Below, in pieces: positions 8,905-17,620 of a stretch of 64,000 nt of DNA. The DNA is from Grimontia marina (GTDB lineage: Bacteria; Pseudomonadota; Gammaproteobacteria; Enterobacterales; Vibrionaceae). Below the pieces are notes generated by a model. That model was not told the DNA's origin and did not search any database. It saw nothing but the letters and a program-made list of their open reading frames with translations. Within the stretch, counting starts at the first letter, position 1. The number at the start of each line of letters is the position of its first letter. Both the position numbers and the translations under genes were made by a program. The stretch spans positions 124,001 through 188,000 of the forward strand of contig NZ_FIZY01000001.1 in assembly GCF_900060185.1 (NCBI RefSeq), read 5' to 3'.

Positions 8905-9721
8905 TAACCTGAATACATTAGATGTCTCTATAGTTGTATATGGACACTCAAAAAATGAAATCTTTGATGTTGTTTCATCTCTTTTAGTTTCATGTGATAG
9001 CTCTTTCCTTACTGAAGTTAATGTTTACATTGCAGATAATAAGGGAGATTTCGATTTTAAATCCTTTCGCTTATTGGTGGAAAGTGTTGATGTAAAACTG
9101 AAATATGCAGTTAACTTTTTAACACTTGATCAAAACCCAGGTTATGGTGCAGCAAACAATCGTTGTATTGAAATCGGCGATGGATATTATCATCTTGTCT
9201 TGAATCCCGACGTGATTTTTGAAAAAGATTCCATGACGCATGCACTTGAACTTATCAAATGTACACAAGATAATATTCTTGTTTCTCCTAAAATAGTAGA
9301 TGAAGAACAAGGCGTAATCTCTGGTATCAAGCGATACCCTTCCATATTGGTGCTCTCTCTACGATTTATGAATAACGAGTTTTTGAATGGCCTGTTTAGT
9401 AAAAAATTGCGAGACTACGAATGTCGAGATCTATTAGAGGCAGACGAGCCAGCTTCTGTGGAAATAGCTACAGGCTGCTGCATGCTATTGCGCAAAAAGC
9501 ACTTGATAGAAATTGGTAGTTTTGATGATAGATACTTCCTATATTTCGAAGACTTCGATTTATCTATTAGACTAAGAAGATTAGGCAAACTTGTATACTG
9601 CCCAGGTTTTGTTGTATCTCATTTTGGTGGTCATACGGGAAAGAAAGGATTTAAGCATATTTCATATTTCCTAAAATCAATGCTTGGATTTTTCTATCAG
9701 CATGGAGTAAAGGTTTTTTAA
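8894..9721 (+). CDS. Family 2 glycosyltransferase, WbbL-like rhamnosyltransferase
   Basis: This 275-residue GT2 enzyme has LDVSIVVYGHSK at the start, DQNPGYGAANN in the middle and LNPDVIF as the likely metal-binding DxD region. FLYFEDFDLSIRLRRLG follows near residue 215, the ED base region typical of WbbL-type rhamnosyltransferases. WbbL adds L-rhamnose to lipid-linked GlcNAc, so a role early in chain assembly is plausible. The start overlaps the KpsC-like gene by 11 bases and the stop is 1 base before the methyltransferase, which fits a single transcript. Family is firm; donor is inferred from the rml genes. Confidence 0.75.
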   Translation: MLDSNLNTLDVSIVVYGHSKNEIFDVVSSLLVSCDSSFLTEVNVYIADNKGDFDFKSFRLLVESVDVKLKYAVNFLTLDQNPGYGAANNRCIEIGDGYYHLVLNPDVIFEKDSMTHALELIKCTQDNILVSPKIVDEEQGVISGIKRYPSILVLSLRFMNNEFLNGLFSKKLRDYECRDLLEADEPASVEIATGCCMLLRKKHLIEIGSFDDRYFLYFEDFDLSIRLRRLGKLVYCPGFVVSHFGGHTGKKGFKHISYFLKSMLGFFYQHGVKVF

Positions 9722-9722
9722 A

Positions 9723-10469
9723 ATGACCATATTGAAACGGTTGTTCCCCAAATCACTAAAGTTAAAGATATTAGATTACTTCTCTGAGCACCCTTATATT
9801 GTTCAGAAATTTGATAGAAAGGAGCAAGACAAATCAGCAAAGTATTATGGACTAATGGCTGATGAAGCTCTAATAAAGTTAATACGAGATTATGACTTTG
9901 AAACAGTTCTTGATATAGGATCGGGAGAGGGTAGACACGCTCAATTGTTCATTGAAAGTGGAAAGAAAGTTACTGCGCTTGATTACGGTGAATCAATTTA
10001 TTTTAAAAAAGCGGAAGATGATAAAATTGCAGTCACTTGTGACTACATGAAATATGAACCCCAAGAAAAGTTCGACTGTATATGGCTATCACACGTTTTA
10101 GAGCATCAACCTAATCCAAATCTTTTTTTGAAAAAAATCAGGTCTGATACAAAAACTGGTGGTCTCGTTGCTATTTCAGTGCCACCTCTAAAGCATGACA
10201 TTGTTGGTGGGCACATTAATCTGTACAACGCAGGTCTATTATTATATCAAATGGTTCTTGCTGGCTTTGATTGTCGAGAAGCATCTATACATACCTATGG
10301 TTATAACATATCCATAATAGTAAGGGCGTCAGACGACCTTGACCTGTCTGGTTTGACTTATGATTCTGGTGATATTCAGTACCTGTCTCAATATTTCCCA
10401 AAGCAGATAAGAGATGCAATTGGCGAAACTGACTGCTTTGATGGTCGTATTTATAACGTGAATTGGTAA
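9723..10469 (+). CDS. Class I SAM-dependent methyltransferase
   Basis: This 248-residue protein has the Rossmann motif I VLDIGSGEGRHA near residue 64, an acidic motif II ending TALDYGES, and the IWLSHVLEH motif near residue 114, as in ubiE/BioC-type methyltransferases. It is the last gene of the polysaccharide operon and is followed by a hairpin terminator. In ABC-dependent O-antigen systems such enzymes often methylate a chain-terminal residue, so modification or capping of the glycan is a reasonable guess. A direct chain-length role cannot be shown here, and no kinase or coiled-coil ruler domain is attached. Confidence 0.8.
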   Translation: MTILKRLFPKSLKLKILDYFSEHPYIVQKFDRKEQDKSAKYYGLMADEALIKLIRDYDFETVLDIGSGEGRHAQLFIESGKKVTALDYGESIYFKKAEDDKIAVTCDYMKYEPQEKFDCIWLSHVLEHQPNPNLFLKKIRSDTKTGGLVAISVPPLKHDIVGGHINLYNAGLLLYQMVLAGFDCREASIHTYGYNISIIVRASDDLDLSGLTYDSGDIQYLSQYFPKQIRDAIGETDCFDGRIYNVNW

Positions 10470-10525
10470 ACTTTTATCACAAACTGAGTAGTAAACGTGA
10501 GTTAAGTCTGTAACACTATTAAATC

Positions 10526-10578
10526 AATGGCTTTTGCATAAGAGTATCTATGTTCTTAATGATACAAAAGCCATTTTT
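10526..10578 (+). terminator. Terminator of the polysaccharide operon
   Basis: AATGGCTTTTG pairs with CAAAAGCCATT and is followed by a T run. Inside the loop TAAGA pairs with TCTTA, extending the structure. It lies about 57 bases after the methyltransferase stop. Confidence 0.75.
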
Positions 10579-10589
10579 CATTGTCAGTC

Positions 10590-11099
10590 TTAAACCACCT
10601 CCTATGGAGGTGGTGATCGTTAAGTTAAATCGGGGCTAAGCCCGTAAAGAGCTCATGCTAGATACTGTCATCGTTTGTTACCAGCAAATCGAAGGAGTAA
10701 GTAGCATGAGCAGATATGACTCATCGTCGCATGTATTTTATCGCTGTCAGTACCATATAGTTTGGACTCCGAAATACAGATTTAGAGGTGAGAACGCCTC
10801 CGAGCTTGAGCGTTTCGGAGCTAGTAGGATTTGTAAAAGGTCGAACAGTGATAAAGCTTTTTGCCAAATTTCCGTACCTGAGAAAGAAGAAACTATGGGG
10901 TAGCCACTTCTGGCAAATGGGATACTTTGTCGATTCTGTAGGAGCTAACGAAGAGATAATTAGAAGATAGGTAAGATATCAAGACAAGGTTGCCAAGGAG
11001 GAGGAGCTACGTCAAATGGAGTTAGATATAAAACATTAATGTCGACAGCCCCCTTCTAGGGGGCCGTTTCAAAGCCACCTGCTCTGCAGGTGGCTTTTT
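10590..11099 (+). mobile_element. IS200/IS605-family insertion sequence remnant
   Basis: The element is bounded by two related subterminal hairpins. On the left ACCACCTCC pairs with GGAGGTGGT around a TAT loop (10594-10614). On the right AAAGCCACCTGC pairs with GCAGGTGGCTTT around TCT (11071-11097). Hairpins at both ends without inverted terminal repeats are the hallmark of single-strand-transposing IS200/IS605 elements. A third GC-rich hairpin lies at 11048-11064. Only remains of the tyrosine transposase are inside, so it is probably immobile on its own. The right hairpin with its T run may also terminate transcription between this region and the convergent dehydratase gene. Exact outer ends are uncertain. 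Confidence 0.8.
10706..11039 (+). pseudogene. tnpA: IS200/IS605 transposase TnpA, broken
   Basis: The N-terminal part reads MSRYDSSSHVFYRCQYHIV and continues WTPKYRFR, the start of IS200-type TnpA, preceded by GAAGGAGTAAG. The frame then changes, and the C-terminal part KGRTVIKLFAKFPYLRKKK through NEEIIRR is recognisable in another frame from about 10815. The central section with the HUH motif is missing, consistent with an internal deletion. A TAG stop at 10968 falls where related proteins have a tyrosine (RKYVKYQ); translation beyond it reads VRYQDKVAKEEELRQ to a final TAA. The original protein was about 140-150 residues; at least one deletion and one nonsense change have inactivated it. 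Confidence 0.85.
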
Positions 11100-11101
11100 A
11101 C

Positions 11102-12985
11102 TCACTGGTCGTTACGAACTTCTTCTCGTGGTTTATAGTTGATTGGTAGTTTTTTAAGCATAGTCTTAATATATTCAAATTCAAAATCATGACAGTGCTG
11201 GTCAAGCTCTTTTAAGGTATTCTCCATTTCTTTCCAGTTCATTTTCTCTTCACTAGCAGTCATTATTTTAGCGTGACTAGTGCCTTCTACATTCTCACCA
11301 ATCAAAAGCTCTTCAAACAACTTCTCGCCAGGTCTTAACCCAGTGAAGCGAATTTCGATATCTCCCTCATCGGATTGACCATCATAGAACTCCTTCATCC
11401 CCATAAGATTTATCATTCTTTTCGCTAAATCGACGATCTTAACTGCCTCACCCATATCAAGTACGAAAACTTGGCCGTTGTGTCCCATAGCACCAGCTTG
11501 GATGACTAACTGCGCTGCCTCAGGAATCAGCATAAAGTAGCGGATAATGTCTGGATGAGTAACAGTAACCGGACCTCCTTCGCGAATCTGCTTTTTGAAT
11601 AGAGGGACAACAGATCCTGAAGAGCCTAGTACGTTTCCGAAACGAACCATAGTGAAACAAGTCGATGTTCCCTTGTCGGCAAGAGCTTGGAGTACTAACT
11701 CTGCCATTCGCTTGCTGGCACCCATCACATTGGTTGGGCGAACCGCTTTATCGGTCGAAATTAGGGTGAAATTTTTAACTCCGGCCTCAATAGCAGCATT
11801 CGCGCAATGGAGCGTACCGAATACATTATTGCGAATTCCCTCAATGATGTTGTCTTCTACTAGAGGGACATGCTTATAAGCAGCTGAATGATAAACCGTA
11901 TCAATGGCGTTATTGACCATCAATTTTGTCATTCTATTTTCTTTCTGAACCGAGCCTAAAGCTGCCACTATCTCAACGTTAAAACTCTGGCGTTGAGCGA
12001 GAGAAGTCAGTTCTTGATGGATCGAGTAAAGGTTGTACTCGTTAAGCTCAAAAAGAACCAGTTTTCTTGGAGATTGAGCAAGGATTTGACGACAGAGCTC
12101 TGAACCAATGGAGCCACCAGCCCCTGTAACTAAGATATTTTTCCCAATTATGTTTTTTCCGAGAAGTTCAAAATCAGGTTCGACTGCCTGACGGCCGAGT
12201 AAATCAGCAATGTCTAGGTCTCGAACTTCCGTAGCCAATGCTTTACCTGCTGCAATGTCTTCTACGGAAGGCACGGATTGTACCTCTATTGGCCAGGTTG
12301 AGAGTTTGTCGAGAAGTCTTAACCTATCACCCTTATTAATATTGTTTATAGCAAGGAGTAATTTGACTGGCTGATAGAGAGACTTTAACCGTGCGAATTC
12401 GTCTGCATGATGAACTTTAACCCCGGTGATTATCTGGCCACTCTTTTTGGGGTCGTCATCGAGGAATATGACCGGGTGATATTCGTCGCCTTGGATAAGT
12501 GCATAAGCAAGATCACGACCAGTGCTACCCGCGCCATATATGAACACATTCGGTTTTTGACGACGGTAGTAGTGATAATAGACAGTTCTAATGATAATTC
12601 GTGGTGCGCCCAGCATAATCATAGCGAGGCCAGAGTAGATAAAAGGAACACTTCGTGGAATAAATGCCTGCAGGAAAAAACCACTGAGGGCAAGAGTAAT
12701 TGAAGATAGCACGACTGCAATAAAGATGTTGCCAATCGCAGGCATCATCATATAACGAAGTATCGCTCGATACATGCCCAACTTCACAAAGCAAAAGACA
12801 GTGACGCCACCCGTGATAACCAGACATGCAATTTCCTCTGGGCCAAAGGAAATGTTGAATGTATCCAGACGTAAAGCCATTGCGAAGTACAAAGAGAATG
12901 TGACAGCTAAGAGGTCGTATATGATGCTGATAATTCTCTTATTTTTTCGCTGCGCACTAAGAAGCAACTGAATCGGTGTAAACAT
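11102..12985 (-). CDS. Membrane-bound nucleotide-sugar 4,6-dehydratase (WbpM/PglF/CapD family)
   Basis: This 627-residue protein has four to five predicted N-terminal membrane helices (to about residue 130), a first nucleotide-binding region with IYGAGSTGRDLAYAL near 150, and a C-terminal catalytic SDR domain with VTGAGGSIGSELC near 288. The catalytic region reads MGASKRMAE, with Met in place of the usual Tyr, the SMK triad typical of WbpM. Such enzymes convert UDP-GlcNAc to UDP-4-keto-6-deoxy-GlcNAc for QuiNAc, FucNAc or bacillosamine. It faces the polysaccharide operon convergently and lies divergent from the epimerase gene at 13133, its likely pathway partner. Length matches the family. 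Confidence 0.9.
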   Translation of the reverse strand: MFTPIQLLLSAQRKNKRIISIIYDLLAVTFSLYFAMALRLDTFNISFGPEEIACLVITGGVTVFCFVKLGMYRAILRYMMMPAIGNIFIAVVLSSITLALSGFFLQAFIPRSVPFIYSGLAMIMLGAPRIIIRTVYYHYYRRQKPNVFIYGAGSTGRDLAYALIQGDEYHPVIFLDDDPKKSGQIITGVKVHHADEFARLKSLYQPVKLLLAINNINKGDRLRLLDKLSTWPIEVQSVPSVEDIAAGKALATEVRDLDIADLLGRQAVEPDFELLGKNIIGKNILVTGAGGSIGSELCRQILAQSPRKLVLFELNEYNLYSIHQELTSLAQRQSFNVEIVAALGSVQKENRMTKLMVNNAIDTVYHSAAYKHVPLVEDNIIEGIRNNVFGTLHCANAAIEAGVKNFTLISTDKAVRPTNVMGASKRMAELVLQALADKGTSTCFTMVRFGNVLGSSGSVVPLFKKQIREGGPVTVTHPDIIRYFMLIPEAAQLVIQAGAMGHNGQVFVLDMGEAVKIVDLAKRMINLMGMKEFYDGQSDEGDIEIRFTGLRPGEKLFEELLIGENVEGTSHAKIMTASEEKMNWKEMENTLKELDQHCHDFEFEYIKTMLKKLPINYKPREEVRNDQ

Positions 12986-13132
12986 TGGGTGTTGTAGTTC
13001 TCGTTATAATTTTTAAATGAGTTGACGATGGAGCAGCAAGCCAAGTATGCGGACATTTTAGGGATGTTTGATGCTGGCCGCCACTGTCTCATGCTAGAAT
13101 CGTGCGTTTTAAGACCTAGAGTAAGTGAAACG

Positions 13133-14080
13133 GTGAACTTTTTTGTGACTGGTGGCAGTGGCTTTGTAGGAAGACGGGTTGTTGAAGCTGGAACATCCTT
13201 GGGGTGGCAGTGCACATACCAGTCGCGCAGCGCAACGATAAATCTAGAGTCGCAGTTTGTTACTTCGATTGATGGCGATACAGACTGGTCTTCTCCTTTA
13301 ACAGGCGTAGACGTGGTTGTTCATTGCGCCGCTCGTGTTCACCAAATGACAGAATCCCAAAGTCCTGAAGATGTTTTGGCTTCTTATCGTGAAGTTAACA
13401 CCTTAGGCACATTAAACCTTGCTCGGCAGGCTGCTCAAAGTGGCGTTAAGCGTTTCGTCTTTATCAGCTCTATTAAAGTCAATGGGGAGAAAACCGGAAA
13501 AGATGAAGCATTTGAACCTACTCTGGCTGATGCCCCGACAGATCCATACGGCTTGAGCAAATATGAAGCTGAAATTGGCCTGAGGGAGATAGCTGAAGAA
13601 ACGGGAATGGAAGTGGTTATCATAAGGCCACCTCTGGTTTATGGCCCAGGTGTTAAAGCCAACTTTGAATCCATGATGAAGCTCATGCGCAAAGGCATTC
13701 CGCTCCCATTTGGCGCAATCAATAACCAACGTAGCTTGGTTTATATAGACAACCTCGTCTCGCTCATTTTGACTTGTTGCGAGCACCCGAATGCAGCCAA
13801 CAGAACATTCTTGGTGTCGGATAACGATGATGTCTCGACAACAAAACTCATGCAGCAGATTGCCGATAGTATGGCCAGACCTTCTCGGCTTATTCCAATA
13901 CCGCAGAGCTTGATAGAAGTAGGCGCTAAAGTGTTGGGGAAATCCCACTTGTCTGATCGCCTCTGTGGCAACCTTCAATTAGACGTTACCGAAACATTAA
14001 ACACTTTGTCCTGGAAACCTCCTGTTTCGTTTGAGAAAGGCATTCAGGAAACTGTCAGTGCATTTTTGTCTGATAAATGA
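13133..14080 (+). CDS. NAD-dependent epimerase/dehydratase (probable UDP-4-keto-6-deoxy-HexNAc reductase)
   Basis: This extended SDR of about 315 residues begins with NFFVTGGSGFVGRR, the Rossmann dinucleotide site, and has the YGLSK catalytic motif with SSIKVNGE upstream of it. A longer frame opens at an ATG at 13022, but its first 37 codons look unlike protein and the fold starts right after the GTG at 13133, so that start is preferred. Homologues such as WbpK/WbpV reduce the 4-keto product of WbpM-type dehydratases to UDP-FucNAc or UDP-QuiNAc. The adjacent dehydratase and the phosphoglycosyl transferase just downstream support that role, although a 4-epimerase remains possible. Confidence 0.75.
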   Translation: MNFFVTGGSGFVGRRVVEAGTSLGWQCTYQSRSATINLESQFVTSIDGDTDWSSPLTGVDVVVHCAARVHQMTESQSPEDVLASYREVNTLGTLNLARQAAQSGVKRFVFISSIKVNGEKTGKDEAFEPTLADAPTDPYGLSKYEAEIGLREIAEETGMEVVIIRPPLVYGPGVKANFESMMKLMRKGIPLPFGAINNQRSLVYIDNLVSLILTCCEHPNAANRTFLVSDNDDVSTTKLMQQIADSMARPSRLIPIPQSLIEVGAKVLGKSHLSDRLCGNLQLDVTETLNTLSWKPPVSFEKGIQETVSAFLSDK

Positions 14081-14098
14081 AGTAATCTATGAGAAAAA

Positions 14099-14653
14099 AT
14101 GATGTTAAGACTCTTTGACTTTTTCTTTGCCCTAATAGGGCTACTTTTCCTTTGGCCGGTGCTTCTTATCGTGACAGTGATTGGTTACTTTGATACTGGT
14201 TCTCCAATCTTTCGACAAACGCGGGTAGGCAAAAACCAAAAGCCATTTACCCTGATAAAATTCCGGACCATGGCACCGGACACAGCATCGGTAGCGACGC
14301 ATCTCGCCAGTGCCTCCTCGGTAACGAAACTTGGGGCTTTCCTGAGAAAAACCAAGTTAGACGAATTGCCCCAACTGATCAATGTGGTAAAGGGGGAGAT
14401 GAGCTTAGTTGGTCCTCGTCCTTGTCTTTTCAATCAAGAAGAGCTTATTGCCGAGCGCGATTCAAGAGGCGTTTTTGACGTTTTACCTGGAATTACCGGC
14501 TTAGCACAGGTCAACGAAATTGATATGTCGACACCCAAGTTGCTTGCAGAGTGGGATCAAAAGATGATTCAAACGCTGACGGTGAAACTTTACTTTACCT
14601 ACATTATTCAAACAGCTACTGGCGGCGGCGCGGGCGACAGAATCAAAAACTAA
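14099..14653 (+). CDS. Small PglC-type phosphoglycosyl transferase (initiating sugar transferase)
   Basis: This 184-residue enzyme has one N-terminal hydrophobic segment (residues 3-28) forming a re-entrant helix, then FRQTRVGKNQKPF, IKFRTM and the catalytic Asp-Glu pair in TKLDELPQL, followed by GEMSLVGPRPC. This is the minimal monotopic PglC fold, unlike the 450-residue WbaP/WcaJ proteins. It transfers a phospho-sugar from a UDP-sugar to undecaprenyl phosphate at the inner membrane, starting glycan assembly. It lies 18 bases after the reductase gene. The dehydratase and reductase nearby suggest a 6-deoxy-HexNAc substrate. Confidence 0.9.
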   Translation: MMLRLFDFFFALIGLLFLWPVLLIVTVIGYFDTGSPIFRQTRVGKNQKPFTLIKFRTMAPDTASVATHLASASSVTKLGAFLRKTKLDELPQLINVVKGEMSLVGPRPCLFNQEELIAERDSRGVFDVLPGITGLAQVNEIDMSTPKLLAEWDQKMIQTLTVKLYFTYIIQTATGGGAGDRIKN

Positions 14654-14670
14654 TCAAACTCTCCATAAAA

Positions 14671-14689
14671 GCGCTCCCTATTGGAGCGC
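14671..14689 (+). terminator. Hairpin after the phosphoglycosyl transferase gene
   Basis: GCGCTCC pairs with GGAGCGC around CTATT, 18 bases after the stop. Only a weak T-rich stretch follows, so termination may be inefficient. The next ~165 bases hold nothing else recognisable. Confidence 0.5.
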
Positions 14690-14856
14690 CTTATCAATGC
14701 ACCCACATAATATTCCTATCTGCTCGAATCCCTTTTGAAACTGCCTATCTATTACAATCGAAATTACCAACTCCTCCCTGCAGTAACTTCCCTTCACTTT
14801 ACTCCAATCTATAAAGGTTCAAACTGGTTTACATCCGCTTATCGCAGAGATAAATC

Positions 14857-16215
14857 ATGCACATCACTCACCACGGTGCCAAAACCGGCGTAACGGGCTC
14901 ATGCCATCAACTCACCACAGAAAACGGAAAGCTGCTCATTGATTGTGGTTTGTTTCAAGGTGACGAAACCCGGCCACTTGATATCGAATTTGATGTCCAT
15001 GATATCGATGCCCTGATCCTGACTCACGCCCACATAGACCACATTGGCCGTCTGCCTTGGCTGCTTGCCACGGGTTTCACTTCTCCTATTTATTGCACAC
15101 CAGCTACGGCAAAACTGGTACCCATGATGTTGGACGATGCGCTTCGTCTTCAGCTTGGGCTCAAAAGAAAAGACCGCCAACGCATCCTCAAACTTATTGA
15201 ATCCCTGACTGTCCCCGTCAATTACCATACCTGGCACACTGTGAGTCATCAGCGCAGCGTGGTTGCCGATATCCGCTTTCAGCCAGCGGGTCATATCCTT
15301 GGTTCAGCGTATGTTGAAATAAAACTCCCCAGCAAAGAAGTGATTGTCTTTTCTGGTGATCTCGGCCCTAATAATACGCCTTTGCTCCCAGACCCAACGC
15401 CACCTGAAAGAGCAGATGTACTGGTGATCGAAAGTACCTATGGTGACGGGGTACACGAGTTAATAGAACACAGAGCGCAAAGACTCAAAGCTTTAATTGA
15501 CCGTTCATTGTTAGACGGTGGCGTAATACTTATTCCTGCATTCAGCGTGGGGAGAACACAAGAACTCCTTTTTGATATTGAAGCCATCCTCGCTACACAA
15601 TTGAATGAACCGGAAAGACGGGAATGGTCGAAAATCCCGGTGATACTCGATTCCCCAATGGCAGCCAAAGTGACTGAACGGTATCGCGAATTCAAAAACC
15701 TTTGGGGAAAAGAAGCGAAAACCAGATTGGAAGCGGGTAGGCATCCACTTGCTTTTGAACAATGCATTACCATCGATTCGCACCGCGATCACCAAGCACT
15801 TGTTAACCGCCTTAAACAAACTGGCGAGGCTGCGATTGTCGTCGCTGCCAGTGGTATGTGTAACGGCGGACGCATTTTAAACTACCTGAAAGCGCTATTG
15901 CCTGATGCCAGAACTGACTTGATATTAGCAGGCTATCAAGCCAGAGGAACGCTGGGGCGTCAACTACAACGCGGGCAAAAGCAGGTAGAAATCGACCATC
16001 AACGGATTGATGTCAACGCCCACATCCACGCTATCTCAGGTTACTCCGCCCATGCTGACCAAAGCGACCTGCTGCAATTTATCGAAGGCATTCCCACAAA
16101 GCCAAAAGAAATCAGAATCGTCCATGGTGATAGCGACGCGCAAGAAGCGCTGGCGAAAGAGATAGAGCAGCGGGGTTTGGCGGAGAGGGTGGTGATGGCA
16201 AAAGACAGCCCCTAG
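14857..16215 (+). CDS. MBL-fold beta-CASP RNA-processing-type metallohydrolase
   Basis: This 452-residue protein carries the zinc-binding HAHIDHIGRLPWL (HxHxDH) near residue 59, the beta-lactamase motifs PAGHILGSAY and SGDLG, the ESTYGD motif, and a beta-CASP insertion with GMCNGGRI. SGYSAHADQ near the C-terminus is the final metal-ligand motif of the CPSF73/RNase J-like clade. Bacterial members are thought to be ribonucleases or exonucleases, but their substrates are mostly unknown. The gene stands alone between the sugar transferase and an unrelated pair. Start ATG follows GCAGAGATAAATC, a modest ribosome site. Confidence 0.85.
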   Translation: MHITHHGAKTGVTGSCHQLTTENGKLLIDCGLFQGDETRPLDIEFDVHDIDALILTHAHIDHIGRLPWLLATGFTSPIYCTPATAKLVPMMLDDALRLQLGLKRKDRQRILKLIESLTVPVNYHTWHTVSHQRSVVADIRFQPAGHILGSAYVEIKLPSKEVIVFSGDLGPNNTPLLPDPTPPERADVLVIESTYGDGVHELIEHRAQRLKALIDRSLLDGGVILIPAFSVGRTQELLFDIEAILATQLNEPERREWSKIPVILDSPMAAKVTERYREFKNLWGKEAKTRLEAGRHPLAFEQCITIDSHRDHQALVNRLKQTGEAAIVVAASGMCNGGRILNYLKALLPDARTDLILAGYQARGTLGRQLQRGQKQVEIDHQRIDVNAHIHAISGYSAHADQSDLLQFIEGIPTKPKEIRIVHGDSDAQEALAKEIEQRGLAERVVMAKDSP

Positions 16216-16495
16216 GGTAAGAGAAAGTGATTTAAGGGACGAGAATGGGAAACAGGAAAAGATGACTCCAGAAAAGCTTGAACTGGTTGGGGTATTGGAA
16301 AAAATCCGTAATCCATCACCTCCTACCCCCTAAATAGCCACAAAACCTCCAGTCTCCCTCCAAGCAAATAAGCCATCCGCCTTCAGCCCTCCAACAGCCC
16401 CTCACCGGTATTATCAAAATCTATACACCCTGTAAGGCTAACTTGGTCGAGTATTAAAACTCAGTCATCTTGTCTGGCTATTTGTAGAGGTAGAT

Positions 16496-17578
16496 ATGGA
16501 GAAGTCCATTCTTATAGTGACTCACGGAATGGGAGATCATGATGCGCAAAGTCTTAAGAAAACCGTGGTCGATGCTGCCAACCTCTCCCTGAACCGTTAT
16601 CCCACCATCAAGGCTCGCTTACAGCAGGAAAATAAGGCCTTTGAAGACTATGTCGATGTTGTACCGATTGAATACAACAACATCTTCGAGGAAGAGCGGC
16701 AAAGGCTGGTTGAAGCCAATAAACCCGTCAGTGATTATTTCCGGACGGTGGCCAATGCCGACCTGCGCTTTGTGAAAGAGTTGGTGAAGTTGGAAGGGAA
16801 GCTGGCTGACGATAATTTCTATACCACCCACCTTGCTGACGTGCTTTTTTACGCCAGTCTTCTGTGTGAGCGGGTACGGGTACAAATGCTAAAAGTACTG
16901 GTGGAAGTGCTGAGCGGGCGTGGTAACAGGGATGTACATATTCTGGCTCACTCTTTGGGAACGGCTGCCATGCACGATACGCTGGAAAAGGCCTTTACCG
17001 GAGGGATTATCGACCAGAATACCGGTCGCAGGTATGCCTTGGATCCGACAAGAGACAAAATAGACAGTTTGTGGATGGTGGCCAATATCAGCAATCTGCT
17101 GTTTGAGCTTAATCCTATCCGCACTGGGTTCGATCCGTATAACAGCCGGGTAAAGCCCAGTGGCACCGGAACGGGCGCTATTCGCTATTTTTACAATGTC
17201 TATCACCGCTTTGACCCTTTTACCCTATTCAAGCGTTTTGAACCGGAACTTGAAGATAACTGGGTTGCCGCTGACGATTTTGAGGAAATTTACCGGGAAA
17301 TACGCACCAAAGACTTGTTCACTTCAAAGAACCCTCATGATCTCGGCGGATACCTTTCCGACCCCTTAGTGGCTGACCCGTTTTTACGACGCGTGATGCC
17401 CTCTGGCACTTTCTCTCCCCCTAGGGAGGAAGCGAGACAGGTCCGGGACAGTGTCGTCGGTGCTTTCGCTAAGATTGACCAAATCGGTGACCATGTAAAG
17501 GAGATAGATTCGGTAGAGGACTTCAGTGCCTTCATTAAGATGCTGAAAGATTTCAAAACATTTATTGATGACCTCTGA
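16496..17578 (+). CDS. Putative alpha/beta-hydrolase (PGAP1/lipase-like), function unknown
   Basis: This 360-residue protein begins with ILIVTHGMGDHD, an HG oxyanion-type strand turn, and has HILAHSLGTAAM near residue 150, a nucleophile elbow (AHSLG) of serine hydrolases. A later YHRFDPF and PHDLGGYL could provide the acid and histidine of a triad. No signal peptide or membrane segment is seen, so it is probably cytoplasmic. AGAGGTAG precedes the ATG. The following gene, 42 bases from its stop, encodes a secreted protein, suggesting a two-gene unit. The fold is likely; the substrate is unknown. Confidence 0.6.
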   Translation: MEKSILIVTHGMGDHDAQSLKKTVVDAANLSLNRYPTIKARLQQENKAFEDYVDVVPIEYNNIFEEERQRLVEANKPVSDYFRTVANADLRFVKELVKLEGKLADDNFYTTHLADVLFYASLLCERVRVQMLKVLVEVLSGRGNRDVHILAHSLGTAAMHDTLEKAFTGGIIDQNTGRRYALDPTRDKIDSLWMVANISNLLFELNPIRTGFDPYNSRVKPSGTGTGAIRYFYNVYHRFDPFTLFKRFEPELEDNWVAADDFEEIYREIRTKDLFTSKNPHDLGGYLSDPLVADPFLRRVMPSGTFSPPREEARQVRDSVVGAFAKIDQIGDHVKEIDSVEDFSAFIKMLKDFKTFIDDL

Positions 17579-17620
17579 ATACAAGTATCTTCAGGTTGTT
17601 TGGTTATAAGCAGGAGACGC

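Noticed and set aside
13022-13132. N-terminal extension of the epimerase gene from an ATG at 13022
   Set aside because: The extra 37 residues do not fit the SDR fold and the Rossmann motif begins immediately after the GTG at 13133.
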